Positions 24,070-32,710 are shown, counted from the stretch's first letter. The stretch is 64,000 nucleotides of DNA from an uncultured Kiritimatiellota bacterium (GCA_934635385.1 CAKTZI010000015.1:16415-80414), one strand, 5' to 3'. Notes: a model not told the origin generated them from the sequence alone. A program made the numbers and translations.

Positions 24070-24777
24070 TTAAACAGGGAAATGGTTGAGACTGTCCTTG
24101 ATCTCCCGCCAGTCGTGGAAATGGCGGTCGAGAATTCTCCTGAAGTCCGAGTTGTGCGTACGCTCGATGAGATGGGCGAGTTCATGGGCGACCACATATT
24201 CCACGCACTTAAGCGGTTTCTTGGCGAGTTCGACATTGAAGATGGCCTTGCCTTTCGACTTTGAACAGGTTCCCCACTTGGCGGACAGAACCCTGATCTC
24301 GAAGGTCGCCAGTTTCACGTTCAGCACGTCTTCCCATTTCCTCACGTAATCCCCGACAACGGGCGCCAACTGCTCCTTGTACCACGCCGACAGGGCCGCC
24401 GCGCGGCGGGCGACGGTTGATTTCTCATGTATGGTCAGGACGAGATAATCGCCATTGATTCGCACACCCTGTCGGGCGTTGTTATCCTCTTCGACCTTGA
24501 GCCTATAGAGACCACCCCGGAAATAATGGGCTTCCCCCGACACGTAGGCGCGAGCCTCCTGGCGGCTGTATTCGGTGACGGCGCGGCGTTTTTCGGCAAT
24601 CCACACCCACTTCTCCAGCACATACAGCCGCACCCGCTCGTCGGAACATTCATGCGGAGCGGACACATGGACGCGACCGTCAGGCGGATAGACGGAGAGG
24701 TGAAGGTTCTTGATCCCCTTGCGTTCGACGCCAATCTCCAGGCCATTTAGGACGAGTTTCTCAATCATGACTTTCAA
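24070..24777 (-). CDS. YgjP-like zinc metallopeptidase (DUF45/WLM type)
   Basis: A 235-residue protein with the family order: GIEVERKGIKNLHLSVYPPD-like start, then KWVWIAEKRRA, VLSAKWGTCSKSKGKAIFNV, and the zinc site VEYVVAHELAHLIERTHNSDF (HELAH as HExxH, third ligand further on). YgjP-type genes are common first genes of type I RM operons, as here. It leads the operon, with an extended -10 promoter only about 15-20 bp upstream of the ATG, so the transcript has almost no leader; an ATG three codons in is an alternative start. Substrate is unknown. Confidence 0.9.
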   Translation of the reverse strand: MKVMIEKLVLNGLEIGVERKGIKNLHLSVYPPDGRVHVSAPHECSDERVRLYVLEKWVWIAEKRRAVTEYSRQEARAYVSGEAHYFRGGLYRLKVEEDNNARQGVRINGDYLVLTIHEKSTVARRAAALSAWYKEQLAPVVGDYVRKWEDVLNVKLATFEIRVLSAKWGTCSKSKGKAIFNVELAKKPLKCVEYVVAHELAHLIERTHNSDFRRILDRHFHDWREIKDSLNHFPV

Positions 24778-24789
24778 CTATTGGTTCGT

Positions 24790-24801
24790 ATTATACCAAA
24801 T
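24790..24801 (-). promoter_or_regulatory. Extended -10 promoter of the hsd operon
   Basis: Minus strand AAATTTGGTATAATACG just upstream of the YgjP gene. No convincing -35 is seen. It would drive peptidase-HsdR-HsdM-Fic-HsdS. Confidence 0.7.
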
Positions 24802-24839
24802 TTAACCTCTACGGGCTGAAAACGCGGCATTCGCCATCT

Positions 24840-26003
24840 TCATGTCCGCGCTTCCGCGTAAATATGCGCGAGATCGTCGATCAGGCGCGGCCAAGCGTAG
24901 GATCGGGCCGTTTGGTAGCCGCCCGTCACCAGCCGTGCGGCGAGCAGCGGCATCAGGCGGTCGAACGCGGCGGTGAGAGAACCCTTCTCGGACGGATTGA
25001 ACAGAAGTCCGTTCTCGCCGTCGCGCACGAAGTCGACGAGTCCGCCGACCGCCGAGGCGACGAGCGGCACGCCGTGCTGCATCGCCTCCAGCGCGACGAT
25101 GCCGAACGGCTCGTGGACGGACGGCAACACGAACACGTCCGCCCGCGCAAACGCCGCATTCAGTTCGTCCGAACCCGGCGGCAGTCCGCCAAGGATCGTC
25201 AGGCGGTCGGCTACGCCCAACGCCTGTGCGCGCGCCACGATCTCGTCGCAATACCACGGGGCCGTCACGGGCCCGACCAGTTCCACGGTGACGTCGGGAC
25301 GCGCCGCGAGGAGATCCACGAGCGCGAGCTGGTTCTTCTGGTAGTCGATGCGCGAGAGGCACAGCACACGCGCCGCCTGCGCGAAGGGACGATGCGCAAA
25401 CTCGTTCGGCACTACGCCGTTCGGCAGATAGCGGATGCATTTCCTGGGATAGCGCCGCGCAAGCGCGTCCTGTTCCGCGCGCGAAATGCAGACGAGCACG
25501 GACGCCCGCGCGAGCGGATCAAATCGAAACCCAAGCAAGCGATCCAACACGCCACCGTACCGCACCGTGCCACGCAGGGGCGCGAGCATCTGCGCACGCT
25601 CCCGGGGCGGCACGACCGCCGCACCGCCATGCAGGGACAGGACGGACGGTACGCCAAGGCGTTCGGCGAGCCGGATCGCGCCGCAGGCGAGACGGCCGCC
25701 CGCGTGAATGTGGATCACGTCCGCGCGGAACGCCCGCACGGCGCGGAAGAGCCCGAACGCAAACGGATTGCCGCCCTTTCGGTCAAGCGCATCGCGTGCG
25801 GACGCCGAGAGCGGGAAATACGGATAGAAGTATGAGAACGTCCGAGCCTCCTGCGTCCCCTCCGGCGGCTGAAGCGCCGACGTGCAGAAGACGCACGGCT
25901 CGTCGCCGCGCCGCCGCTGCTCGGCGACCGTCGCGGCGACGACCGTTTCCGTGCCGCCCCACTCGGCGCGGCTGTAGCGGCGGACGATGTGGGCGATGCG
26001 CAT
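24840..26003 (-). CDS. GT4-family glycosyltransferase
   Basis: A 387-residue GT-B enzyme. The N-terminal half has MRIAHIVRRYSRAEWGGTET (a donor/acceptor loop typical of GT4) and VIHIHAGGRLACGAIRLAER. The C-terminal half has VLCLSRIDYQKNQLALVDLL and ADVFVLPSVHEPFGIVALEA, the E-x7-E-type sugar-nucleotide site, then GGLVDFVRDGENGLLFNP. The ATG overlaps the stop of the upstream phosphohydrolase (TGATG), so the two are coupled. It transfers a sugar from a nucleotide-sugar to a lipid-linked or surface glycan; the sugar is not readable. A decayed copy of its C terminus lies at 6280-6592. Confidence 0.85.
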   Translation of the reverse strand: MRIAHIVRRYSRAEWGGTETVVAATVAEQRRRGDEPCVFCTSALQPPEGTQEARTFSYFYPYFPLSASARDALDRKGGNPFAFGLFRAVRAFRADVIHIHAGGRLACGAIRLAERLGVPSVLSLHGGAAVVPPRERAQMLAPLRGTVRYGGVLDRLLGFRFDPLARASVLVCISRAEQDALARRYPRKCIRYLPNGVVPNEFAHRPFAQAARVLCLSRIDYQKNQLALVDLLAARPDVTVELVGPVTAPWYCDEIVARAQALGVADRLTILGGLPPGSDELNAAFARADVFVLPSVHEPFGIVALEAMQHGVPLVASAVGGLVDFVRDGENGLLFNPSEKGSLTAAFDRLMPLLAARLVTGGYQTARSYAWPRLIDDLAHIYAEART

Positions 26004-27172
26004 CACGCCGTCTCCCGCAGCCGTTTCAGCGCGGCGGTCATCAGTCCGAAGAAGTCGCGCACGCGCGCGACGTTTGCCGGAATCGCGTCCGTGGAGAGAA
26101 TCGCGGCGAGGGAATGCGCCTCCGTCGGCTCGTAGCCGTGCATGCCGTTGAGCGGCTTCAGGGCCATGTCGGACGGGACGATCTGCACACCGGGGTTCAC
26201 GAGGAAGATTGCGTCGCCGAAAAAGCGGTCGGCGCGATAGAGGCCGTACCGCCGCTCCTCGTCTTCCGTGAGCCAATGGCCGTCTCCGGCGAACGGCGCG
26301 AGGGCCTGTTCGATCCGCGCCCGCGCGGCGGGCTTCAGGTAGGTGACGCGGAAGAGCGTCGAATCGTAGTTGCAGCCGTAGTCCACGCCAAAGGCAAGCC
26401 CCGTCCGCTCGACGGCGGACTTCAGGTCAATCGTCCGGACGAGCGGCGTCATGCCGTGGTCGGAGAAGACCGTGAGCCGCCAAGTCCGCCCGGTTGCCGA
26501 CAGCGTCGCGACGAGCGATTCGAGGCGATGGCGATAGTCGGCGAGCTTCGCCGCGACACGCGGGCTATTCGGTGTCAGGGCCTCGTCGTGACGGATGGCG
26601 TCCAAGTCGGCGGCGTAGACGAACAGGAAGCGTACGCCCGCACGAATGGCTGCCTCGGCCGCCGGAAACGCCGCCGCCTCGCCCTGCCGCCAGTCGGTGA
26701 TGTGGTACGGGACGCCGCTCCGGGCGCACACGTCCGCCAGGTTCGCGAGGGGCGCCATGCCGCCGGGGACGAAGAGATTGCGCTTTTCGCCGTAGTCCAT
26801 GAAGCCGAGACGATCCGCCGACACCTGGTAGAGCTGGAAGTAGCCGGTGAATCCGAGTAGACGCTTGACGAGCTTCGAGAGCTGGTTGCGGACTCGTCCG
26901 CGAGCCCAGAACGACGTGGGACGCAGACACCGCATCAGTCGTGCGACGCTTTTGAACGGCGACCCTTTCGGATCGAAGCGAAAGAGGCTCAGGTGCCCGT
27001 GTTCAGCGGGCGTTGTCCCTGAGAGAATCGTCGGAATGGCCGTGCAGGAGTAGCCGAACTGCATCTCGACCGCCCGCCGATGCGGCAGCAGATCCTTCAG
27101 CCAATCCCCCGCCCCGACCAGATCCCATCCCAAGGCATCCAGAAAGACAAACACTTCAATTTCAGGTTTCAT
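26003..27172 (-). CDS. Alkaline-phosphatase-superfamily phosphohydrolase (nucleotide pyrophosphatase type)
   Basis: A 389-residue protein of the AlkP superfamily, type I phosphodiesterase/nucleotide pyrophosphatase class. Metal and nucleophile motifs: VFVFLDALGWDLV (first Asp), GYSCTAIPTILSGTTPAEHG (Thr nucleophile region), FVYAADLDAIRHD (Asp/His), LTVFSDHGMTPLV (DHG) and LNGMHGYEPTEAHS (last His). There is no signal peptide, so it probably acts in the cytoplasm. It is coupled to a GT4 gene, which suggests work on a phosphorylated sugar or a glycan precursor. The exact substrate is unknown. Confidence 0.8.
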   Translation of the reverse strand: MKPEIEVFVFLDALGWDLVGAGDWLKDLLPHRRAVEMQFGYSCTAIPTILSGTTPAEHGHLSLFRFDPKGSPFKSVARLMRCLRPTSFWARGRVRNQLSKLVKRLLGFTGYFQLYQVSADRLGFMDYGEKRNLFVPGGMAPLANLADVCARSGVPYHITDWRQGEAAAFPAAEAAIRAGVRFLFVYAADLDAIRHDEALTPNSPRVAAKLADYRHRLESLVATLSATGRTWRLTVFSDHGMTPLVRTIDLKSAVERTGLAFGVDYGCNYDSTLFRVTYLKPAARARIEQALAPFAGDGHWLTEDEERRYGLYRADRFFGDAIFLVNPGVQIVPSDMALKPLNGMHGYEPTEAHSLAAILSTDAIPANVARVRDFFGLMTAALKRLRETA

Positions 27173-27318
27173 CTGAAATAATACCCACCCGTTTTCTTAC
27201 TGCCGCGATGCTCAATCGAACCGTCGGCAATCAGTTTTGCAAGAGCCCGTTCAACCGTCGCCTTGCTCTTACCCGTCAGTACCACCAACTTCGGTTTGTT
27301 GATTCCGGGGGTGGATTT

Positions 27319-27366
27319 TATCGCATCATTTATCGCATCACTTATCGCATCACTTATCGCATCAAC
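27319..27366. repeat. 12-bp tandem repeat in AlbA remnant
   Basis: Four units of ATCGCATCACTT type encode DAISDAISDAINDAI on the minus strand. Compare the NEPV repeats at 34041-34090 in the intact AlbA protein. Confidence 0.8.
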
Positions 27367-27678
27367 ACCATGTTCAACCGACTTTGCATCCTCTATTATC
27401 GCATCGGGCGCCGCGCGGACACAAACCATTAGATCCCCTGGCTCGCCAGGATTGACCGTATAGTGTGGTTTCGGGCATCCGTGCTTACGGCATTCCTGCA
27501 TGACCTTTTCAATGCCACGTCCCCATGTCTCAATCTTACCCGTCAGATAGACACATCCGGCAACTGTAGGATTTGATGGGCGAGAAACATGCTTCTTCAT
27601 CAACGTCTCAACCGTCCAAGTTTCAGGAAGCGAGCCGACATTCGCAAAGCGCATCTTCGTGACGGCGTAGATGGGGTC

Positions 27679-27713
27679 TTTGACAGGATTAACAGGACTG
27701 TCAAGATTTTGGG
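27679..27713. repeat. GACAGGATTAACAGGA-type dispersed repeat
   Basis: TTTGACAGGATTAACAGGAC followed by TGTCAAGATTTTG is the kind of short dispersed repeat seen in many genomes, here in frame in the truncated AlbA reading frame. Confidence 0.5.
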
Positions 27714-27772
27714 ATACGTCTGATGTGATATCGACGACACTGCATTTCCACGGCTTCTCCGTTTTTCCTCTA

Positions 27773-28975
27773 TTATTCAAACCGAGCATCTATACCATTC
27801 CGAATTGACGCAAAATCATTCTGTGGAATACTTTGGAAATAATCAACGTCAAAACCTACATCCAACACGAACGCCAACTTGTCAAATGAGTAGAATCCCG
27901 GCGTACCGAACCCCATCATGACATTTTTGCGCACAGTCTCATTCTTTGAGAGCAGGCAGGAATATTGGAAATCAGCATCCACCCTTGACGTATTGTTGTT
28001 TGGGTGTGCCATGGTAAAATGCTGCGTTGGAGTGAGGGCTATGATATTTTCAACAAATGCGGAAATTTCCTGGAATCCACTGCGCGGGAAAATGTGATGC
28101 ATTTGCGTAGCCTCACCTCCAGAATGCTTACCAAGAACTTCTGAATGCCCATCATTGTATTGTTTATTAAACTTCTTAACCTCATCCATCGCTTTCGCGG
28201 CAAAATACATAGTTGAGGGCTGGGGCTTCGCCTCGCTATAATCGCGACGTGCGACATCCTTTGGTTTGCTCACGTCGCGCCAGTTTTCACGATTATAACT
28301 CAGCAGATTGAAAGTGATGTTTATCGGAGACATTCGACCGGCAATGGTTCCGGCCTTATGATAACGACACGCAAGAGGGTTCAACACCTTTGCAAAAATT
28401 CGATTGGCCTCGACATTGGTGCGGATAGGCGTGTAATTCTTGCAAAACGCCGCAAATCCATCCTTCATTTCATTGAAGTTTTTCTTCGTTTGCTGATCAA
28501 AGAATGTTGCGAACAAATCCCAAATCCCGCTGTCGCGCAACGACTTCTCAATGTAGAGGTAAAGAAAGATATAGGCGTTCCAATCATTACGCGCAAGAAA
28601 TGCCAATACATCTGTGTTAACAACCTCAAACTGAATCGTATTGTTTACTTTGCCATTTTCTCTAAGAACTCCAGCTGCCGCAAGCATTTTCAACGGTTGC
28701 CGAAAGAATTTGTTGTATTCATCGAGCGTCGATCGAATACGAGGGTCTGGCTTGCCGAAAAACTGCTGCACCTTGGAGACGGCAAAACTGCTCTTCCAGA
28801 CATCAGGAGACTGAAAAACCTTACGGTCTGTTTCTCGGACATACTCAAGAACGCATTCGGAAACAAAACTAACCTCATCAGGGGCACATTTCTGATCTAT
28901 CCACCTGCCGTTCCTCGATTGGCGAATGTCATACGAGTGAGCGTCAAGAAATTGCTTCAGCAGATTTACAGTCAT
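27773..28975 (-). CDS. HNH-type restriction endonuclease (type IIS-like partner)
   Basis: A 400-residue protein directly after, and overlapping by 32 bp, a fused C5/N6 methyltransferase. It has an HNH motif near residue 290: GEATQMHHIFPRSGFQEISA, then NIIALTPTQHFTMAHP and NNNTSR (H-H...N...H). The first 270 residues would hold DNA recognition. A dual-specificity fused methylase plus an HNH nuclease matches the layout known for the Eco31I/Esp3I/Alw26I type IIS group (sites built on GTCTC), which suggests asymmetric recognition. The site itself is not established here. GGAG nine bp upstream supports the ATG at 28975. Confidence 0.7.
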   Translation of the reverse strand: MTVNLLKQFLDAHSYDIRQSRNGRWIDQKCAPDEVSFVSECVLEYVRETDRKVFQSPDVWKSSFAVSKVQQFFGKPDPRIRSTLDEYNKFFRQPLKMLAAAGVLRENGKVNNTIQFEVVNTDVLAFLARNDWNAYIFLYLYIEKSLRDSGIWDLFATFFDQQTKKNFNEMKDGFAAFCKNYTPIRTNVEANRIFAKVLNPLACRYHKAGTIAGRMSPINITFNLLSYNRENWRDVSKPKDVARRDYSEAKPQPSTMYFAAKAMDEVKKFNKQYNDGHSEVLGKHSGGEATQMHHIFPRSGFQEISAFVENIIALTPTQHFTMAHPNNNTSRVDADFQYSCLLSKNETVRKNVMMGFGTPGFYSFDKLAFVLDVGFDVDYFQSIPQNDFASIRNGIDARFE

Positions 28976-31487
28976 GGCTCAATGCTCCAAAGAAGAAAAC
29001 GCTATTCTTGTCAATGTTAATCGACTGTGTGGAATGATTTCGAGCGACTGCATAAAAACGACGAAATTCATCTGTCGCAAAGTATGCCATCTGCTCGACC
29101 GACAACCTCACCCCTTTTGTGGGCACAAGAACAGCTACCGACCCATCAGGAATCCAGTCTCCGTTATTCTCAATAACCCTTGGGTTATATGTCATGTTCG
29201 GGGATAGATAGACAGAATGGTCACCGACATACTTGTAGATTGCGCACCGCTTCGCATCTTCGATGTCCATAAACGCATCGTAGCCGTCAATGTCTACAAC
29301 CCGTCCATCGTCTGTGATGTTCCGCGCCTTAAGTACCCTTATTTGACCTTTTCCCGGCTTGGATTTCAATAGCCGCTTTGTTATCTGCCGATCACGCACG
29401 ACGGTAAAGATGCCAAATTGCATTTTATCTGCAACTGCATCGAACGCCTCGTCCCTGTAGATGATGAAGTACGGAAACTTGCGATCTGTAATATGGTGTT
29501 GCTCGACCGTTGCAACCCAGTTGAACTTCATATTGTAGACAAACGTCTTTTGGGGTGATTTTCTTGGCTCAACCATCAAGCACATCGTCTCAATCGAAAC
29601 ACCGGTAAAACCATATCGACCAAAATCAAGGATCGCTGCTATGCGATTCCGCCGCAACAACTCCCGAGTCGCCGCATATTCATCTGTTGTCAACAAGGTC
29701 TTGTTTAGGACAAGAGCAACATAACCGCCTATGGACATACACTTCTCTAGAAACAACTCGGCAATGTCCTTGGTGGCTTGATTGACATTACGTGACAGCA
29801 CGACTTCATAGCGCACCAGATCTCCACGCAACTTTGAAAAGGGTGGATTGCCAATCACAAGATCATATTTAACGTCAAAGTCATGAGTCAGGAAATCGTC
29901 GCAAACGATATTGATTTTGAAGTTGTTCGGAATCTCCATTTTGTCAAGCAACAGGCGAAGAAGCTTCACACTATCAGAATCTATATCAAGTACATCAAGT
30001 TCAACATGAGGAACGGTCGCATATCGTTTGAACAGAAACGGCAGAAAATTGCCAACGCCAACAGAAGGTTCAAGAATACGAACGCTCGGCTTTCCGAAGT
30101 CTGGCAGATAGTTCATCACGTCATTGACGATGAACTTGTTCGTATAGAACGCCTCGTTTTCCTCTCGCTTTGCGTTGCACAGTTCTGCGATGCGCATCAA
30201 GGACGGCACGGACAAGCCGAGCGGGTTGTTCAACACAAAATCAGACAAGCGGTTGCATTCAGTCAACGAATGTTTCTCGATTATCCTGTTCAGCTGAGAA
30301 GGTGACTGCTTTTTGTCGCGAAACTGTGCTTTCACGCCTGCCGCAATCTGACGGACGATCTCGGTCGGAACAGCTTCACCGAGGCACTGTCGAATGTTTG
30401 TCTCATGTGCCCTGTAAATGCGTCGTTTTTCATTATCTGGCAACGCATTCAACTCTCTCAATCCAACCGCCACCCATCTGAACTCACGCGGGACAGTCAT
30501 CATCTCCATTAATTCGCGAATGGAAAACACCCGATCTTCCTCAGGGTGTAGCGTGTTCTGCGCAGCAAGCTGATCATTCCGCGTGTGAACACATTGAACA
30601 AACCGATCCCACTTCTGACGAGTATATTTGTCACGGTTCTTCTTAATGTTCTCTATGCGAACACCATCAACCATCTTGTGTGGTCGCCGGTCAGGATCTA
30701 CATTGTCAAACGCAGATTCACCCTCGCGTAAATCGTGAATCCACGGACGCATCCTTTCGCCATATGTCCTAAATGCATGATAAAAATCGGTAGCGGAAAT
30801 CTCGCCCCATTCAAGTTTCTCAAACCCTCCAATGACTTCGCGTAATGTTGGTTCGTGGCGATAGGCTGGGAATAAATCATACGGAACAAATTGATTGCGA
30901 TAACTCTTGTCAACACCGATCACGAGTGTGCGGGTACGCGACGAATTGGCACCATAGTTCATGAAATTAAGAACTCTGGCAGAGATAATATAGTCTTCGC
31001 CAAGACATCTCTGGATGTACATCCCGATCGGCAGGGTTTCGCCCTCGCGCGTCACGCACAAGGTCTTCTGAAATGCCATTACATTCTCGAATATGAAGAC
31101 ACGCGGACGTATGCGCCGAATAATCTCCGCCGACTCAATGACTAGGCTGTTTCGTTTTATCTCTCCTGAGTTCTTTTTGTGATTGATGACACTAATACCC
31201 TGACAGGGCGGAGTAGCCATAACCACATCAACCCTATCATTTCCAAGTTTAGCCCATCTGTCAACTTCCGCGTATATCTTGCCCTTTACCTCGTCGGTTG
31301 ATATATCACCAGCAACATAGCCTGTTTCGAAACGGCACTTGTTATTTGCTTTTTGGACATCAAGACGCCGCCCAATGATCTCATTAGTGGCTACGCATTC
31401 AAAATCTTCCATCTTGAAGCCATAGCAACCAACGCCCGCAGAGCTGAAAAGCGATATGTATGTCAGGGTATCTCCGTGTTTTAACAT
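28944..31487 (-). CDS. Fused C5-cytosine and N6-adenine DNA methyltransferase
   Basis: An 847-residue fusion. Residues 1-390 are a C5 methylase: YISLFSSAGVGCYGFKM (motif I), VVMATPPCQGISVINHKK (catalytic Cys in PCQ) and RVFIFENVMAF (ENV), with RTRTLVIGV as motif VIII. Residues about 440-847 are an N6 methylase: FYTNKFIVNDVMNYLPDFG, ILEPSVGVGNFLPFLF (motif I) and YDLVIGNPPFSKLRGDL (motif IV NPPF), then a recognition region. Two methylases on one chain protect the two strands of an asymmetric site. GGAGG lies nine bp before the ATG. The promoter at 31642 leaves a 150-nt leader containing a palindrome. Confidence 0.9.
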   Translation of the reverse strand: MLKHGDTLTYISLFSSAGVGCYGFKMEDFECVATNEIIGRRLDVQKANNKCRFETGYVAGDISTDEVKGKIYAEVDRWAKLGNDRVDVVMATPPCQGISVINHKKNSGEIKRNSLVIESAEIIRRIRPRVFIFENVMAFQKTLCVTREGETLPIGMYIQRCLGEDYIISARVLNFMNYGANSSRTRTLVIGVDKSYRNQFVPYDLFPAYRHEPTLREVIGGFEKLEWGEISATDFYHAFRTYGERMRPWIHDLREGESAFDNVDPDRRPHKMVDGVRIENIKKNRDKYTRQKWDRFVQCVHTRNDQLAAQNTLHPEEDRVFSIRELMEMMTVPREFRWVAVGLRELNALPDNEKRRIYRAHETNIRQCLGEAVPTEIVRQIAAGVKAQFRDKKQSPSQLNRIIEKHSLTECNRLSDFVLNNPLGLSVPSLMRIAELCNAKREENEAFYTNKFIVNDVMNYLPDFGKPSVRILEPSVGVGNFLPFLFKRYATVPHVELDVLDIDSDSVKLLRLLLDKMEIPNNFKINIVCDDFLTHDFDVKYDLVIGNPPFSKLRGDLVRYEVVLSRNVNQATKDIAELFLEKCMSIGGYVALVLNKTLLTTDEYAATRELLRRNRIAAILDFGRYGFTGVSIETMCLMVEPRKSPQKTFVYNMKFNWVATVEQHHITDRKFPYFIIYRDEAFDAVADKMQFGIFTVVRDRQITKRLLKSKPGKGQIRVLKARNITDDGRVVDIDGYDAFMDIEDAKRCAIYKYVGDHSVYLSPNMTYNPRVIENNGDWIPDGSVAVLVPTKGVRLSVEQMAYFATDEFRRFYAVARNHSTQSINIDKNSVFFFGALSHDCKSAEAIS

Positions 31488-31524
31488 GGTTCAGGCCCTC
31501 CATATACATTGCAAGAGACGGCAA

Positions 31525-31546
31525 CACAAAGGGATTTCCCTTTGTG
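31525..31546. repeat. 22-bp palindrome in the leader of the fused methyltransferase
   Basis: CACAAAGGGA and TCCCTTTGTG are exact inverted arms around TT, 40 bp upstream of the ATG at 31487 and downstream of the promoter. It is flanked by CATTGCA/TGCAATG half-sites. Candidate operator or attenuator for the RM operon. A GAGAC occurs 12 bp away. Confidence 0.75.
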
Positions 31547-31641
31547 CAATGTCACCTTTAACGGCATTGGTTGGCAAACCAGTGCCGACTACTTGCTTTC
31601 TCGTCTTCATCAGTCTTCTTTGTCGCAAGAAATTTCTTTGC

Positions 31642-31653
31642 ATTATACCAAAA
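31642..31653 (-). promoter_or_regulatory. Extended -10 promoter of the type IIS-like RM operon
   Basis: Minus strand GATTTTTGGTATAATGC. It is the only such element in the upstream region. Confidence 0.6.
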
Positions 31654-31721
31654 ATCAGCCCCGCTCACATCGAGGGTCCTCGTCTCAATGTTGGCGCGGA
31701 GAAGCCCGTTTCGAGCCATAT

Positions 31722-31892
31722 TCTTTATTTGGCCACTTTCAAGTTTATCTGGCCACATTCACCTTTTATCTGGCCACTTCCGATCTTTATCAGGCCACTC
31801 TTTGCGTTTATCGGACCACTTTCAACATTTATTAGGCCACTTTCTGGTTTTATGTGGCCACTTCTGCTCTTTATTTGGCCACTTTCAAAGAC
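31722..31892 (-). repeat. About eight imperfect 24-bp tandem repeats (octapeptide SGxIKxxE frame)
   Basis: Units of the type GAAAGTGGCCAAATAAAG recur with a period of 20-24 bp. Read on the minus strand they form an almost unbroken frame: FESGQIKSRSGHIKPESG, then LINVESGPINAKSGLIK and IGSGQIKGECGQIN, interrupted by one single-base frameshift before the last unit (ESGQIKNMARNG). No start codon or domain is recognised around them. They may be the repeat tail of a lost protein gene or a non-coding tandem array. Unit sequences differ enough to exclude a CRISPR. Confidence 0.65.
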
Positions 31893-31935
31893 CTTGCAAT
31901 AATCGTCACGCGAAAGCCGTGAGAATTCACCTCGC

Positions 31936-32640
31936 TCACACCCTCGCCTTTAACCCGGCGATTTCGCCTGCATCGAGCTTCGTGAAGGCGAAGCACTTCT
32001 TGCCGAGGTCTTTCAGTGACGCCCCAATGTCGAGCGTTTCTGCCCCCACCCAATTGTCGATCAGCAGAATCGACGTCTTCGCACGTGCCATCAACTTCTC
32101 CACAAGTGAACAGGCGTCCCACAGTTGCCCATCATAGAACACACCTTGAATCGGCGGCGTCTGCGTCTGGACGAAAAAGTCAACCTTATCTTTCAGTTCG
32201 ACAATCTCTGCATCGTGCTGGGCAAGCCGCCTATCCAGCTTGTCTTCAAGCTGATTCAGCCGAGCATCAAACGCATATCCTTTCAGCAGATACGCTTTAA
32301 GAACCTGTGTAGCCCAAATGCGGAACTGTGTCGCCATGTGAGAGTTCACACGATAGCCAACCGCAATGATCGCATCAAGATTGTAAAGGTCAATCTGACG
32401 AGTCACGCGCCGAGAGCCCTCAACTTGAACTGTTTCCATTTTGGAAACTGTTGCCGACTCAACCAACTCACCGGTGGCAAAGATGTTCTTCAAGTGCTTG
32501 CTGATCGCGGCTTTCTGAACGCCAAACAAATCCGCAATCCTCTGCTGCGGTAGCCAAATACTCTCACCCTGCAACCGCACTTCAAGGCGCAAGGTTTCAT
32601 TCGGCTGATAGACGACGATCTCGTTTTTCTGTGAAGTCAT
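31936..32640 (-). CDS. RhuM-family protein with deleted PLD domain
   Basis: A 234-residue member of the RhuM (virulence RhuM) family. The helix-turn-helix start (MTSQKNEIVVYQPNETLRLE, then LPQQRIADLFGVQKAAISKH) leads into LYNLDAIIAVGYRVNSHMAT and QFRIWATQVLKAYLLKGYAF, the family core. After a linker (QTQTPPIQGVFYDGQLWDAC) the PLD-like domain starts but jumps from ETLD directly to IGASLKDLGKKCFAF. The middle of about 68 residues, including the HDRFLILD active-site segment found in the full paralogs, is lost in frame. The protein can bind DNA perhaps but cannot have PLD activity. An internal 25-bp palindrome lies at codons 63-71. Confidence 0.8.
   Translation of the reverse strand: MTSQKNEIVVYQPNETLRLEVRLQGESIWLPQQRIADLFGVQKAAISKHLKNIFATGELVESATVSKMETVQVEGSRRVTRQIDLYNLDAIIAVGYRVNSHMATQFRIWATQVLKAYLLKGYAFDARLNQLEDKLDRRLAQHDAEIVELKDKVDFFVQTQTPPIQGVFYDGQLWDACSLVEKLMARAKTSILLIDNWVGAETLDIGASLKDLGKKCFAFTKLDAGEIAGLKARV
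32428..32452. repeat. 25-bp palindrome inside the RhuM gene at 31936
   Basis: Arms AACTGTTTCC and GGAAACTGTT around ATTTT, inverted with one mismatch. It encodes residues 63-71 (TVSKMETV). Confidence 0.85.
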
Positions 32641-32698
32641 ATTTACCGTCCTCATTTGTTCTTCTTTGGATAGAGCACCCTCTTGGCTTCATGTCCGC

Positions 32699-32709
32699 AT
32701 TATACCAAA
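32699..32709 (-). promoter_or_regulatory. Extended -10 promoter and conserved leader of the RhuM gene
   Basis: Minus strand TTTTGGTATAATGCGGACAT followed by GAAGCCAAG. The same promoter plus ATGAAGCCAAG leader precedes all four RhuM-PLD genes of the array (42318, 43709, 45750, 46981). Confidence 0.75.
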
Positions 32710-32710
32710 A

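Larger units (their letters stand above)
27169..27789 (-). pseudogene. Truncated AlbA_2/RecG-like regulator (C-terminal part)
   Basis: This 206-codon frame starts inside the family: FANVGSLPETWTVETLMKKH, NPTVAGCVYLTGKIETWGRG and IEKVMQECRKHGCP are the middle to end of the HATPase_c_4 region, and VVLTGKSKATVERALAKLIA is the winged helix. The AlbA_2 domain and first half of the ATPase-like fold are missing. The first 45 codons are unrelated and include QNLDSPVNPVKDPI, encoded by the common GACAGGATTAACAGGA repeat. Between ATPase-like and winged-helix parts lies a four-residue repeat (DAIS/DAIN) of 12 bp units. It is likely a non-functional remnant overlapping the end of the HNH nuclease gene. 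Confidence 0.65.

Noticed and set aside
31558..31758. 66-codon minus-strand ORF containing ADFWYNAKKF
   Set aside because: It overlaps the TTTTTGGTATAAT promoter and its residues are a by-product of promoter and repeat sequence.
31722..31892. CRISPR array
   Set aside because: Repeats are imperfect, the period is 20-24 bp without unique spacers, and no cas genes are present.
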